Of a DNA stretch of 64,000 bases, positions 1-11,780 are shown piece by piece. The stretch is from contig CM025850.1 of the NCBI GenBank assembly GCA_003952965.2, forward strand, positions 34,079,204-34,143,203, in the 5' to 3' direction. Source of the stretch: Morella rubra. Lineage: Eukaryota; Streptophyta; Magnoliopsida; Fagales; Myricaceae. Each line of letters starts with the position of its first letter. The first letter of the stretch is position 1. The notes beneath the pieces are model-generated. The model saw only the letters and a list, made by a program, of their open reading frames with translations, did not search any database and was not told where the DNA came from. The position numbers and the translations under genes were made by a program.

Positions 1-687
1 TACAATTGGTGGGTTTCGGGAGCTGAGCTTTGTGGGTAGGACGAGACATGGTCACGGTGATATAAACGAGAGATTGGATGCTTTGCTTAGGCAGTGATGC
101 TGAAGGAGGGAGAGAGTAGGGGAGAAGGAAAGGGATTGTTTCCAGCATTGGTTTCTGCAATTTAGGAGGAAGAGAATGAGGGAGAGGTGGGAGGAAAACT
201 TTGGTTTGGTATTCTTCTAAGGTTGGGCATTCGCGGGACTTCCAACTGCCAAAGTGTTCTACAAAAGTCAAAAATAACGGAAACCCAAATTTAGAGGAAT
301 GTTGATGGGGGCTTACGTTTTACGTGTCATAGGTTCTAAGAATAATGCACATTTTGAGGCCCAATAAATAGGCCCATTAATACTCGTGCTGTCTGTAGAT
401 TAATATATGATTAATTTTTACAGGCTCAAAGGCCCAATAAATGGGCCCATTATTCCTCTTAATATATGAAGTTGGGGTACAATATTTATGAGTTCATGTG
501 CCTTCATCCACGGGTTTACTATTCTATTGGCATGTTCTGCAGCACTGCACGTCCATTTCTCCCGTGCCACCTTGGGATTACAACTATATACGAAGCATGC
601 CTATATCCCCCTCGAAACTGCTAGAAGGAAAGTGAGACAAAATTACAGAAACTTCCGTCCAGTCAAATCAAAATTATTTGGAAATTA
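1..687 (-). repeat. Left copy of duplicated AsnRS 5'-flanking block
   Basis: This block matches 7939-8597 almost base for base, apart from small indels and substitutions. In the right copy it sits directly upstream (on the minus strand) of the asparaginyl-tRNA synthetase start codon at 7900, so it is that gene's promoter and 5'UTR region. By inference the left copy is the promoter of a second, tandem minus-strand copy whose coding part lies to the left of base 1. It keeps four GGCCCA (site II/TCP-type) motifs at 358-363, 371-376, 431-436 and 444-449. They are arranged as two near-identical direct repeats at 358-379 and 431-453. No coding gene is evident inside it. Confidence 0.85.
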
Positions 688-3010
688 TTCATAAATATTA
701 ATTCAATCCAACCGTCGGATCAACGTTGAAGTTAAAATAATAAAATTTGACTGTGCATTCAAAAGATCTAAAAATGTATGGCTTACATACTCGCTACGAT
801 GTTTCGTGCTAAGTGCAACTTATATGTGCACCTATAAAATAAGGCTCTTGTTGAGATCCCAATATTGTTTAGAAGAACCAAATTAGAAGATTTAATAAGA
901 AAGCTTAGATAACTCTAACTTTAGGTATGTTTTGGTCTAGAACTCAAGTCCTCCTCAATTGGTGGCACATGCGTATTTCCGTAGGGTGTGGTGCCACATG
1001 AATCATTTTCTTCTACCTTTATAGATCCGGTATGGTCACAGGTAGGCCCAAATCCAGTAAAAGTTCCCTTATAGAGATAGAGGCCATGTGAGAGACGCAG
1101 ATGATGAGGACATCAGTCTTCGAAGGATGGATGAATGTTGAGATTTCACATTGCTCAATAAAATCTAATTAGAAGACTTAACAAAAGAGCTTGAATAAGG
1201 TATGCCTTTTAATCTAGAATTTAGGTCCTCATCAACCCTATAGCCCACACCATGCACGCGTATGTGTGTGGTGCACCGTAGCTTTGCACTGAAACAAATG
1301 CTCGTGGAACTTCACTAGGAATAAAAGCCTCCCCATCCTTTTGGCTTTCCCGTACGAGACTTTCATCCTAAAGACTTCTCTATAAAAGATTCTCATTCCC
1401 AAAATAACTAACTACATATAATACTATTTCGAAAAACTTGAACAGTTCTCATGTCTATTTTTTCTCTACATACGGTAATCATTAGATGACTGAAACAAAA
1501 AGGATAAGAACATTTGCTAGTGACAAACTTATGCATCCAGTCACCAAAAAGATCATGAATAAGTAAAAGCATCCGTCTCTAAGATACACTCATGTCTCAT
1601 GCCGTCTTCATAGTTCAATGCTTTGTATTGTGCACCGTGCAGTGCTGCTGTAAGCATTTAAAAATACTAAAAGTCTAAAAATATATCAGGCCGGATCTCA
1701 AATTTTTGAGTAAAATACGAGTACATAGGTATAATCCTGCAGAAATTTAAATTTTACTGGGCATAAATAATTCCTGTTAGAATACGCATGGAAACTAGAA
1801 ATGCACCAAGTTCACTAATCATTCCTGCAAATTAATAACTCGTATTAATTAAGTTTTCTTAAAAGCCCCTAGATGGTCCTTCCCCATTTCTTGTAGCAGA
1901 CAACTTGGGAGAAACAAACTATGTGGTAGTCACTGAAGTCAACAAGGATGTATGAAATGCTGGCAACTAAGGTAGGATGGCTTCCTAATATGGCTACAGA
2001 GAAAGCAAACCAGCAACTTATTAATCAATTTTGTGGTAGTCACACTATTTTCCAACTTTGCTACAACTTCCTACAGAACACTTTGGCATATCTCATGATG
2101 CAGAATATTTTTATTTTTTTGAGAGTGTCTGGTTTTATATGTAATCACGTATTCTTTCGCGAGAGTATAGAACTCAACAATTGTGAAATCAACAATTGCC
2201 CCAAAAGTTTAATTAAATAAGAAGAGGTATATTTATATTAACAAAGGGAGAGAAAAAAAAAAAAAAGCACGTGTAAAAACTAAATGCCTCCTAGCATTAG
2301 TCTTTGGTGGAGTTGAGCTCTGCCCCGATCTTACTTGAGGAAGGAATAGGATCGATGGCACCCCGTGCTTCGAGTGGAATCGTTGAGATTCCTGCTATCC
2401 AGCGTCATAATGGAGGGGGAGCTATCATGCTAAAACCCAAGCACAAAGTGTCAACCTCTGAGTCTCTGACCATCATCTTGGACCACTCTCTTTGCTTGGA
2501 AAGAGGGAAAACAAAAACTAGTGCCCAGTGGATGACACTGTCTTATATGTCTTGTGAGCTGTAGACTACTTTTCACAGGCACAATCACGCTGTGTAGATT
2601 CCAATGATGGCTACTGTAAGATATCCCTGTCCACTTAAAAGGGGGGGTTCTCTCTCCTTTCCACTTCTGTGTTGTTTGGATGCAGGGAAAATACGAATTA
2701 CAACACACTCTCGCAGATGGAAATTGAACTGCATTAATTTGTTTTTGGCATCCTAGTTCTGCATGAAATCACCTCTATAAAAGTTGAATTGGCATCCTAG
2801 TTCTGAACCCCTAATGGCTGCTCACTGCTGTAAGGCTTTTAATGACTGATCACTTTGAATATTGTGAGCAAAGCGGTGAATGCTTCGTATGATGCCAATA
2901 AGACTCAAAAGAAATTACCTGCACCAGCATAATCCTTTCCGTACAACAATGGAGTTGAGAACATATTTAGAAGCAACATCAAGGAAAAAAAATGTGAAAG
3001 TGAACTTTAG
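688..3010. other. Intergenic region, no gene seen
   Basis: No convincing coding sequence lies here. The stretch holds a diverged repeat pair (853-1281) and the 3' flank of the asparaginyl-tRNA synthetase gene. A minus-strand AATAAA-type signal lies at 3023-3028, about 200 bases past that gene's stop codon, and probably marks its polyadenylation region. Confidence 0.5.
853..1281 (+). repeat. Diverged direct repeat pair, possible LTR-derived fragments
   Basis: Copy 1 (about 853-1000) and copy 2 (about 1137-1281) share the order GTTGAGAT..., AATTAGAAGAYTTAA, RGTATG, TCTAGAA, AGTCCTC/GGTCCTC and a final GTGTGGTGCC/GTGTGGTGCA block. The lead TGTTGAGATYYCACATTG is reminiscent of the 5' end of many plant Ty1/copia LTRs. 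The copies are too diverged and the gap too short for an intact element; they look like relics. Confidence 0.4.
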
Positions 3011-3222
3011 GGGCATTCCCTTTTTATTATAAATATCTATCAATTTACATTGACGCATTCAGGTGATCAGCAGAGGAGTCAATTGCACAAGGATAAACTC
3101 CACACGTGGGAGACATTTCTCGCAAATGGGATACATGTTTAGACTTTTCCCCCTTCTATTAAAGCTGGTGCCATTTGATCTAGAACATCATTACTGGAGT
3201 GAACGTTTTGCCTGAAACCTGA

Positions 3223-6200
3223 TCAGTTGTTGGCTTTTGCATAGCTTCTGGGAAAAGGGATGACATCTCGAACATCAGTCAGACAAGTGGCAAAGAGGAC
3301 CATATGGTCGAAGCGAAGACTGAATCCAGAGTGCTCAACTGTTCCATGCCTGCGAAGATCTAAGTACCACTCGTACTGCTCTCTTGGCAACCCTAATTCC
3401 TGTATTCTGTAAACCAATACAATAAAAAAGATGCCAATGTTAACATTTTGACAAGAAAAAAAGGTAGGTACAAGTTTGAGGCCATCAGACTTTATCACCA
3501 ACCACATTAGCTGCAAATTGGACCAAAAAGACAACATAATTGTCCACTCTGAGGGTATGTCTACTTTGTTTCAGTCCATTTACAATTTCAATGGTCGACT
3601 GATTTCATTTGACAAACAACAAAAACCATTAAGTCCCTCCATAAATTTTTGTTATCCTACATCCTCTACCACTTAGATAGTCCAAATAAAGGCCTTCTTC
3701 CTCTCTGTAGATAAAGCATACGAGCTACAGAATTTGTAGAATTTAAATCATGGTAGCTCCTTTTTACATCAGGGATCTTAGAATCCACTATTGGAGTTCC
3801 AACATTAAACCTCTTGTTTTTCAAAGCCATTGAACATGAAACTTGCACCTTCTAAAGCCGAGTGACAAGCCCATTTGACAATAAGTGGAGGGTCTATATC
3901 TTATCTATGGTGTCGACCAACACCATAGTTTGTAGGACCATTGGGATCCGTGAAATTGAAGAGAAAGTGTGCCTACTGTTTCTTTAAAGATGGAAAATCC
4001 ACCAGTGTCCTCAATGGTTAGTGGTCACTGTTTGATTATTTGATCAAGTTGTCAACTCTTATAACATTCGATCCGGTGAAACCAAGATATATATAACGCC
4101 CTGGCAAATGGCTAGATAGGGGAGAGAATTTCATTACCTTGAACATAGCAAATCCAAACGCTCCTCACTTTGGCTACCCGAAAGTAATATTCTTGCCTGG
4201 AAAGAAATTTCATCAAGCTTTATGAACAGTTCAAATTAAGACCTGGAGTTTATACAGATGAGGAAACCTCACTGAAAGGCAATTCACTCTCCAAAAGGCA
4301 CACAAGCACACTCATTCTGAGCTCACCTTTGGTAAAACCATATCAAATGCTGCAACAGTTTTTCCATCATCATTCAATCGTGCATAAAAAGGCTTAACTT
4401 CTTTCGGATAATTGTATATCATTATGGGCGTCTTGTAGATCTCCTCCACCAAGCAACTAACACAGAATAAGAAGGTAAATAAGTACCATAGTTAGAGGGC
4501 CCACCTCATGTCTTCAGACATTGCATATCAATTACTACAAAAATGGGAATACCTTAAATGTTCTGCTGTGAGAGCAGCACCCCACTCAAGTTTTATTTCA
4601 AATTTCTTGTTTGCAACCTGCGAGAAGATGGTCAAAAGCCATCAAAAAGGTAAAGGCTGTTTTTGTTGAAAATTATATTCCAATGAGCTTCAACTATGGT
4701 ACCTTTCCGAGAACATCTACTGCTTCAGTGTAGGAGATCTTTTCAACTTTACTGGATATCATTGATTGAAGACGATCAATGCAGGTTTTGTCGATTCGTT
4801 TTGAAACAAATTTCATATCTTCGGAACAATTGTCCAAAACCCATTTGCAGAGGAACTTGAAAAAGTCATCTGCACAGCTCATGGCATCCTGAAGATTCAT
4901 CAAATGATTAAATATTATGGGGAAACAAAGATCCTTCATCCACATGAAAAAGGAATTCGTAACTAATAAAAGAGGTGTAGATAATTTCTATTTAGAGATC
5001 TTGCAATGATAATCAGCACATCTAGAAACCTATTCATGCACAAACTAAACACATGATATCATCTCAATAAGACAGTTTATTCGAAGAAGGGAATCATCAA
5101 CCACACATATTCTCCAGGAAATTGCATGAGAGTTGAAACAACTTTTTGGAAGCCAGTGACAAGGTTATATACACACCGTATTAAAACAAATTTGGAAAAT
5201 GACTCATGGCTTTGAGCTTAATTTTCGAATACTGAATGTAAATGCTGATTGAAGAACTACTCATGAGTATTGTATGCAGGAATACTAATCATTATGCGAA
5301 AAAATGTTGTGAAATGAGGTATACCTCTAACTTTGAAAAAGCCATTTCAATCTCAATCATTGACATCTCTGCCATATCTGCACGGTCTGCCCGAAATCTG
5401 GGTCCAATTGAGTAAACACTTCCAAGGGCGCATGCATAGCTCTCCAGGTGCAAGCGACCAGAAACAGTCAGATAGGTTTGGAATGAGAAGAAATCTTCTG
5501 AAAAGTTAATTTTATAAGTCTTCAGTGAAGTTTCTGGTTTTGACTTCTCTTTCACTTCTAACTGTGATGCTAGTTCATTTGTTTTCCTTAAATCCTGAAG
5601 TGCGGCAACCAATGCTTCCTTATTGCTTTCACTTCTCTTTAGTTCTTCAACTAGCTTGGCTTTCTCCTTTGCAGCAGACTTAATAACTTCAAGGCCAACA
5701 CCATCACTATCCTTAGCTGTATTTGGCTTCTCCATTTTATCTGCTTTTCCAAGAAGAGTTGTAACCAGGAATTTTTCAGTGAATCCTTCCCCATCTGTGG
5801 TTGTGATAATAGGCACTTGCATGTGAAGGAACCCATGGTTTTGGAAGAATGTATGAGTTGCAAAAGTCAGGGAATTACTGATTCTCGTAACAGATGCAAC
5901 CTATACGATATGAAGTCCTTTATCAGATATGTGTATAAATTCAATTACAGGGATTTAGCAGCAAAAAGCGAGAAGATGTTGAAAATATTAACTACCTTTG
6001 GTAATAAGCAGAACTATCACTTAATATCATGGAATAGTTTTTGTTATATTCTTCCAATTCCTTTTTAATTTAAATAATGATTCCTGATGATTGTTGTGAC
6101 AGAAAACTTTCTTGTAAGTGCGTCCTATTAGTACATGTGGTGGTAGATGGAAGTACTAACTAGCTATATTATGGAAGAATCGACATGATACAAGATACAC

Positions 6201-7900
6201 CACGTTCAGTAACAAATTTTATTTCCTAGAAGTAGAAGTGATAGCATTCTACAATATCTCTCTAACAGGTAGAACTACAGGAAACTATGTGTGCAATGTA
6301 TACAAAACAAGCGTTATCCCTATCCAATGGTCCTGAGTTCTGTAATCACAAAGAACCCTAATGGTCCAATGATTTATAAACAAAATTATCCAACACTCGA
6401 TGGAAAAGATACTATAAAAGTTTAGAGAGGACTACACCTAAAACTTAACTGCAATAGATAGGATAGCTTCAAAGCTATAGAGAACATAAGAAATAGCACA
6501 GGAAAGACAACTAATACAAGAAAATCGACATGGGATTTTTTCAATTTACCGTAGTTGTCCGAGGTCGAAACTGGGAATAATCCCTCAACATCTCAAATGG
6601 TAACTTTTTCTTTGATAACGGATACTTCTCATGTTCAACTGTCCCAATATGAAGAATTTTCTCGACTTTAAGCTCAATGACATGTTTTCCAGGGACTAAT
6701 GGTTGTCCCAATATGCCTTCCACCAGAATACAGGTTCCAGTAGGCAGGAGCTGGATGGTGGGAGCCATAGCAGAGGCTACAACAACCTGAGAGATTTGAG
6801 TCAGTGTAGGATGAAATATAATTTCTGAGAGCCAGTACCATGACTCAACTCAACTCAACTCAACTAACACCTAATTCCAACTAATTGGAGTCTGCTGTAT
6901 TGATCCTTTGACATATGCTGATCTGACAGTTATAAAAAAAATCAAAAAGAAAATGTTGGAGTCGCGTGAAAACTTTGGGTTTCAAAGTCTAGACAAGAAG
7001 GACTTCCTGCTGCCTTAGGCCCTCTGTCCGGAGACCCCGGGGGTAGAGTTGTATTATAGATTTTGGCAGGAAATTCTTCTAGTCTTTAATTGGAGTGGCA
7101 TTTTGGGTTTTAATTCTACAAAAAGCTAAACTCGGCGACTGGAATCTTCTATTTCCCATGCAGGTGTAAGCATATAACTCACATGTAGTCTCTCATGTAT
7201 GTTTTTCTCCGTTTATTCTATGTACTGTCTTCACATCACACCTGGGGTTAAGACTCATGAGCAACAGAGAATTCGCCACAATCGAAACTTCTATCATTTC
7301 AAGAGAATTACCATCCCGTTAATTAACAAGCAGTTTGGAGGCATTGCACGAGTAACATTGATAACTGTAAATTGCCTAAGAAAAACAAGGATGACTATCC
7401 TATGACAACACGGGGATATGAATTCACGATTTTGTGGTTAAATATATATTTGTTCATAAATCATTAGAAAGACTACCAATCGAAAGTACCTGCAGACTTG
7501 CAACACATGAACCATCACCAACATGCAAGAGAGCAATCGAAGTTGGGAGCGGCCTAGGAACCACTTGCTCGAACTTTTCGGGAACATGGCAGTTACCACG
7601 ACGCACAACTTTCAAAATCGACCGGAAAAAGGGTATCCGAGACTGAAGAAGTTCCACAGAACTCACATCTCTTGGACCCGTTTTACCAACCCCCTCAGCT
7701 GCTCGGGGTGTTGATGGCGGCAGAGGTTCTCTCGTCTCCTCCTTGGAAGACCTCACCCACCCTCCTATCACAACTCTCTCGCCAACCAGTCCCAGCCCAC
7801 CATCACTACGTCCCAAAATAGTTTTCAAGACCACCCGGTTCGAGTACTTCGCACGAGTCACCCCCACCGGCTGGGCAACCTTGGTTTGTTTCGCGCCCAT
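3223..7900 (-). CDS. Asparaginyl-tRNA synthetase, cytosolic type (class II), catalytically doubtful
   Basis: CDS on the minus strand: 7900-7490, 6786-6550, 5900-5325, 4888-4703, 4617-4553, 4456-4327, 4196-4138, 3406-3223; all introns GT-AG, phases consistent, 615 aa. AsnRS charges tRNA-Asn in the cytosol. The protein has an N-terminal OB-fold anticodon-binding region (about residues 40-210) interrupted by a Ser/Pro-rich insertion (about 56-116). Motif 1 lies near 234-249. A WHEP-like charged helical insert (about 268-335) is typical of plant AsnRS. It ends in the AsnRS signature YEWYLDLRRHGTVEHSG...RDVIPFPR. It resembles the Arabidopsis NS2/SYNC2 type more than SYNC1. Two things are odd. Motif 2 (FRAD, 385-388) has lost about four residues including the conserved Arg-His pair (ARHLAE becomes DMAE). 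Motif 3 reads GFSLRFDHM (582-590), with His589 where class II enzymes have the ATP-binding Arg. The fold looks intact but activity is questionable; a moonlighting or decaying paralogue is possible. Confidence 0.9.
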
Positions 7901-7938
7901 TTTGAGCTGTTAGGAACGAAAAGGAAAGAAGTAAAAGA

Positions 7939-8597
7939 ATACAGTTGGTGAGTTTCGTGATCTGAGCTTTGTGGGTAGGATGAGACATGGTCACGGTGAT
8001 ATAGACGAGAGATTGGATGCTTTGCTTAGGCACTGATGCTGAAGGAGGGAGAGAGTAGGGGAGAAGGAAAGGGATTGTTTCCAGCATTGGTTTCTGCAAT
8101 TTAGGAGGAAGAGAACGAGGGAGAGGTGGGAGGAAACTTTGGTTTGGTTTCTTCCAAGGTTGGGCATTCGCGGGACTTCCAACTGCCAAAGTGTTCCACA
8201 AAAGTCAAAAATAACGGAAACCCAAATTTAGAGGAATGTTGATGGGGGCTTACGTTTTACGTGTCATGGTAAGAATAATGCACATTTTGAGGCGCAATAA
8301 TACTCGTGTTGTCTGTAGATTAATATATGATTAATTTTACAGGCTCTAAGAATAACATGAGGCCCATTATTCCTCTTAATATATGGAGTTGGTGTACAAT
8401 ATTTATGGGTTCATGTTCCTTCATCCACGGGTTTACTATTCTATTGGCATGTTCTGCAGCACTGCACGTCCATTTCTCCCGTGCCACCTTGAGATTACAA
8501 CTATATATGACGCATGCCCCTCGAAACTGCTATAGGGAAAGTGAGACAGAGAATTACACAAACTTCGGTCCAGTCAAATCAAAATTATTTGGAAATT
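7939..8597 (-). promoter_or_regulatory. AsnRS promoter/5' flank, right copy of duplicated block
   Basis: Directly upstream of the AsnRS ATG (7900-7898). It is duplicated at 1-687. Compared with that copy it has lost most site II-type GGCCCA motifs: only one remains, at 8361-8366, against four in the left copy, because of small deletions around 8295-8300 and 8345-8360. The two copies could therefore be expressed differently. Confidence 0.7.
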
Positions 8598-9775
8598 TTA
8601 AGAATGTTGGAAAAATTGGGGTGAATAAAATAAGTGTGATCCTTTAGTTAAATAATTAAATAATAACTGATTTGAAAAACAAACAAATAAAATAAAATCT
8701 TTGACACATTTTAGCGACCGGTTCATTTGGTCACTAGTAGTACTACTAGCGACTCAATAAAGTGGTTGCCAGTAGTTTACTCATGCGAGAATCATTCGTG
8801 GCGAGTAACTTTCGCCTCTAGAGATTACTATTAATTCGACTCCTTTTGCGACGAAGCTATAACACTTCTTGGTGACGAGGCTATTTGGTTGCAAATGGTG
8901 TTTAGCGACCAAAATATGTATTTTTTGTGGCTACGTGTGTCGTCGCTAGAATTTTATTTTGTTCTAGGGAGCTCAAGTTCTTTCCTGAATATTTGGTATT
9001 ATATTATCTTAATGCACAAATAAATACATACATATATAATATATATAATTGTATAACTGTCTTACAACCCATGAGTAAATTAGCTAGAAATTCAGGGTTT
9101 CGATCATCTATACCAACTCAGAAACCAATATGGTTTTGGAGGACTATCTTCTTCATCATGTTTATCATATATACTCATTCGAGATATTTCGTCGAATTCT
9201 ATGAATATATAATTACGTCCCTTCAGGAGTTGGTCACGCTTGATCGTCTCCTTCCTCTTTTGCTTAGAAAAAAAAAAATATATATATATATATATATACA
9301 TCCTTCGTCTGCGTGCTGCTTGGGATGGGTGAGATGTCTACGTTCTACCCACGGCTCACAAGAAAGGTTGTGCAGATGATTTGTCTTACTTGAAATTCCC
9401 TTCCAAACCCCTTCGAAAAGATCAAATTCTTGATAGACTTCACTTGTAAAATGATGAAAAAGAGTGGCCATTTTCGTAATTCTTATGAATAATGCAGAAG
9501 TTTCGTGAGTTAACCACAGTAGGCGATATTCTGTCTGCTGGGGACCTCTTAGGGGTGCTAGCTCGTCTGAGTCACTGCAAATTTTGCCAGTCTATCTCTT
9601 ATAGTCACTAATCGACCACACTTCTCTGTCTCTCTCTTCCCCACCCTCCTTTCTTCTCTCTCTTCTCCACCAAACCTCTCTTTCTCACACATAATTTATC
9701 CTTCAAGTATATCGAAGACCACCAATTCATCTTCCCCCCGAAAGGTTATTCCAATACGAAGGGGAAAACAGGAAA
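8598..9775. other. Intergenic; CACTA-like repeat debris and STOMAGEN upstream region
   Basis: 8700-8950 is rich in TAGCGAC/GTCGCTA-type words on both strands, a composition common in fragments of CACTA-type transposon derivatives, but I cannot define ends. A poly-A/(TA)n microsatellite lies at about 9269-9298. 9621-9700 is strongly pyrimidine-rich (CTCTCT), as often seen in plant 5'UTRs, and leads into the STOMAGEN gene. No TATA box is obvious. Confidence 0.45.
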
Positions 9776-10620
9776 ATGGCCAACATTAAACCATGCAGCT
9801 TACTGTTGCTACTCTTCACCTTAATTCTAGCAGCATATGTTGTACAAGGTCATCGTCAGCTCCCTACAGTCTTTTCTCTTCCTTCTTCAATTCTTCTTTC
9901 CTCAGTGGGGTTACATAATTATATCCTGGCCCCCAACTTTTCCCTGTAGTTTTTTTTCCAATGGTCTATGTCTTCTGAGCTTTTTGTCAAATGCCTCAGT
10001 TTTAGAAGAATTTGGCCTAGCTAGACACGCTTCTCTTGGCTAGAAAGGGAACTACTGCATGGAATGGATTCTAAAACTTTTAGTATCACTGTTCAGGGTT
10101 GTCAGCTTGTGTCTGGTCGCCACGATAATAAATGAACCAATTCTCTTTTACTTCCCTGGCCTCCTCCCCTGCAGACTTCCTCTGTTCTATTGTTTCTTTC
10201 GTCTGTTTTCCAGGTAGTTCAATATGTTACGCTTATTCTTCTAAATCTTGCAGGAATATCTACAAAAGAATCAGAACTTCAACATCTAAGTGCCTTTCGT
10301 TCATCCCGACAGCAAACAGAATTGGATTCACGGGTGAGAGATTAGCTAACATTGGGTCGACTTTTTCGTTGAGTACTTCTTTTTAAGGTTATAATTGCTT
10401 AAACTTTCGCATTATATTATCTTTTTGGAGCCTTTAGGGTGGCAGTGAAGGAATCATGAGGAGGAACTCAAGGAGATTGATGATAGGATCTACGGCACCA
10501 ACATGTACTTACAATGAGTGCAGAGGGTGCAAGTACAGGTGCAAAGCAGAGCAGGTGCCCGTAGAGGGGAATGACCCGATCAATAGTGCATATCACTACA
10601 GATGCGTTTGTCATAGGTAA
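9776..10620 (+). CDS. EPFL9: STOMAGEN / EPIDERMAL PATTERNING FACTOR-LIKE 9 precursor
   Basis: Exons 9776-9848, 10254-10333, 10438-10620; GT-AG introns, 111 aa. EPFL9 is a secreted mesophyll peptide that promotes stomatal formation by competing with EPF1/EPF2 for the ERECTA-family/TMM receptors. Exon 1 encodes a hydrophobic signal peptide (Leu-rich, residues 8-24) and exon 2 a variable propeptide. Exon 3 encodes the 45-residue mature peptide (67-111), starting IGSTAPTCTYNEC and ending HYRCVCHR, with all six cysteines (mature positions 8, 13, 16, 20, 41, 43). As far as I recall, it differs from Arabidopsis only by three Lys/Arg swaps (GCKYRCKAEQ). A basic RRNSRR stretch lies just before the mature start, near the expected processing site. 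Identification is near certain. Confidence 0.97.
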
Positions 10621-11189
10621 CCTCTCCATCGCAAAGCATATATCGAAGTTCAGTTTAGTGGATTCGCTTTCATTTAGAGTACGAGAATCCAAAGATCTCT
10701 CTCTGTGTACGTAGGTAAAACACTGTTTTGTCAGTGCAGAAAGTTCTAGCAGGATGAATTTGTTCTATAAATGTTATATATCATTCTATTTCTTTTGAGA
10801 AAGAGGATTGTCTCTGTTCACTCTCTCTCTCTCTCTCTCTCTCTTTGGATGAAGCTGCCAAGTTCTAATTGCAACTCCAATATCTAACTGAAACCAAACA
10901 TATGTAGCCCAGAAATAAATAAAAAGAAAGTTCAAGAATATCCAAACGCTGCCCTATTTTGAGATGCTTTTACTTAATTTTTTTTCTGGATAATAAATTA
11001 ACCGATAGCTTTCAGCTTTCATATACCTCGTATTTGTGAATCAACTTCAAATGGGATAAATTTTATTATTTGAATTACATTCTTATTACTTTTTTGCATG
11101 CACGTGTATCTGATACCATGAAAGAAAAGATAAACACATATATATAATTGAATGATAATATAAAAAGAGAAGAAAAGAGTAAAAAGGGG
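10621..11189. other. STOMAGEN 3' flank and intergenic DNA
   Basis: Contains the 3'UTR of EPFL9 and a (CT)n microsatellite at about 10820-10843. No gene seen. Confidence 0.5.
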
Positions 11190-11780
11190 GTGGCGGATGC
11201 AGGGGCGGCCGCCATTCATTGCACTGCAAAAAAAAAATTTTATATGTAAATTTTTTTTTTTTTTTACCTGGACCTGTGGGGGTCCGATCTCCATAGACCC
11301 AAGCCAAACCACTTCTTCTTCTTCTTTTTCTTCTTCTTCACGGCTTAAATGGCAGGTAGTGGCTTAAGTGGCAAGTGGCTTTAACAAAAATAATTCATTA
11401 ACCTCTTACCCTGTATAAGGAGAGAAAAATAAACAACTTCTTCACGGCTTAAGTGGCAGATGGCTTTAAGAAAAATGATTCAATTAACCTCTTACCCCGT
11501 TAAAAGGAGAGAAAAATAAACAACATAAAAATTCGATGAAAGAGATACTGAGAGCAAGATTCAATAAATGTGCATGACAAAAGCGGAAGACCCAAAAAGT
11601 ATACTAACGTGACCACAGGAATATTTTTAATGCTTTTAGTATTTAATTTTCGAATATTTTTTAATGTTTTTAGTTTAATTTTCGATATTATAACTCTAAG
11701 ATTTGCATCAAAGGAAAAAAAAATTTTGTCATTTCACGTTTAAAATTCGACCCCATAAATTTTGATCCCGGATCCGCCAC
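11190..11780. mobile_element. Non-autonomous TIR element, hAT-like ends
   Basis: The left end begins GTGGCGGATGCAGGGGCGG (11190-11208). The right end, read in reverse complement from 11780, begins GTGGCGGATCCGGGATC. Such GTGGCGGA termini are common in plant hAT-type non-autonomous elements. It is about 590 bp with no transposase coding capacity. Inside is a tandem duplication of a roughly 95-base unit starting CTTCTTCACGGCTTAA (11332-11429 and 11430-11522). A clear target-site duplication was not found. Confidence 0.5.
11332..11522 (+). repeat. Two-copy tandem repeat inside the TIR element
   Basis: Both units begin CTTCTTCACGGCTTAA, contain TGGCTTTAA and TTAACCTCTTACCC, and end GGAGAGAAAAATAAACAA. 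They differ by scattered substitutions and one internal 10-15 base indel. Confidence 0.7.

Noticed and set aside
488..694. Open frame whose counterpart occurs at about 8327-8647 with similar peptide (FIHGFTILLACSAALHVHFS)
   Set aside because: The similarity comes from the duplicated promoter block; the frames diverge after a few dozen residues, lie antisense to the AsnRS promoter and show no domain or constraint.
8927..9379. 150-residue open frame upstream of STOMAGEN
   Set aside because: Runs through repeat debris and a poly-A/(TA)n microsatellite; no family resemblance.
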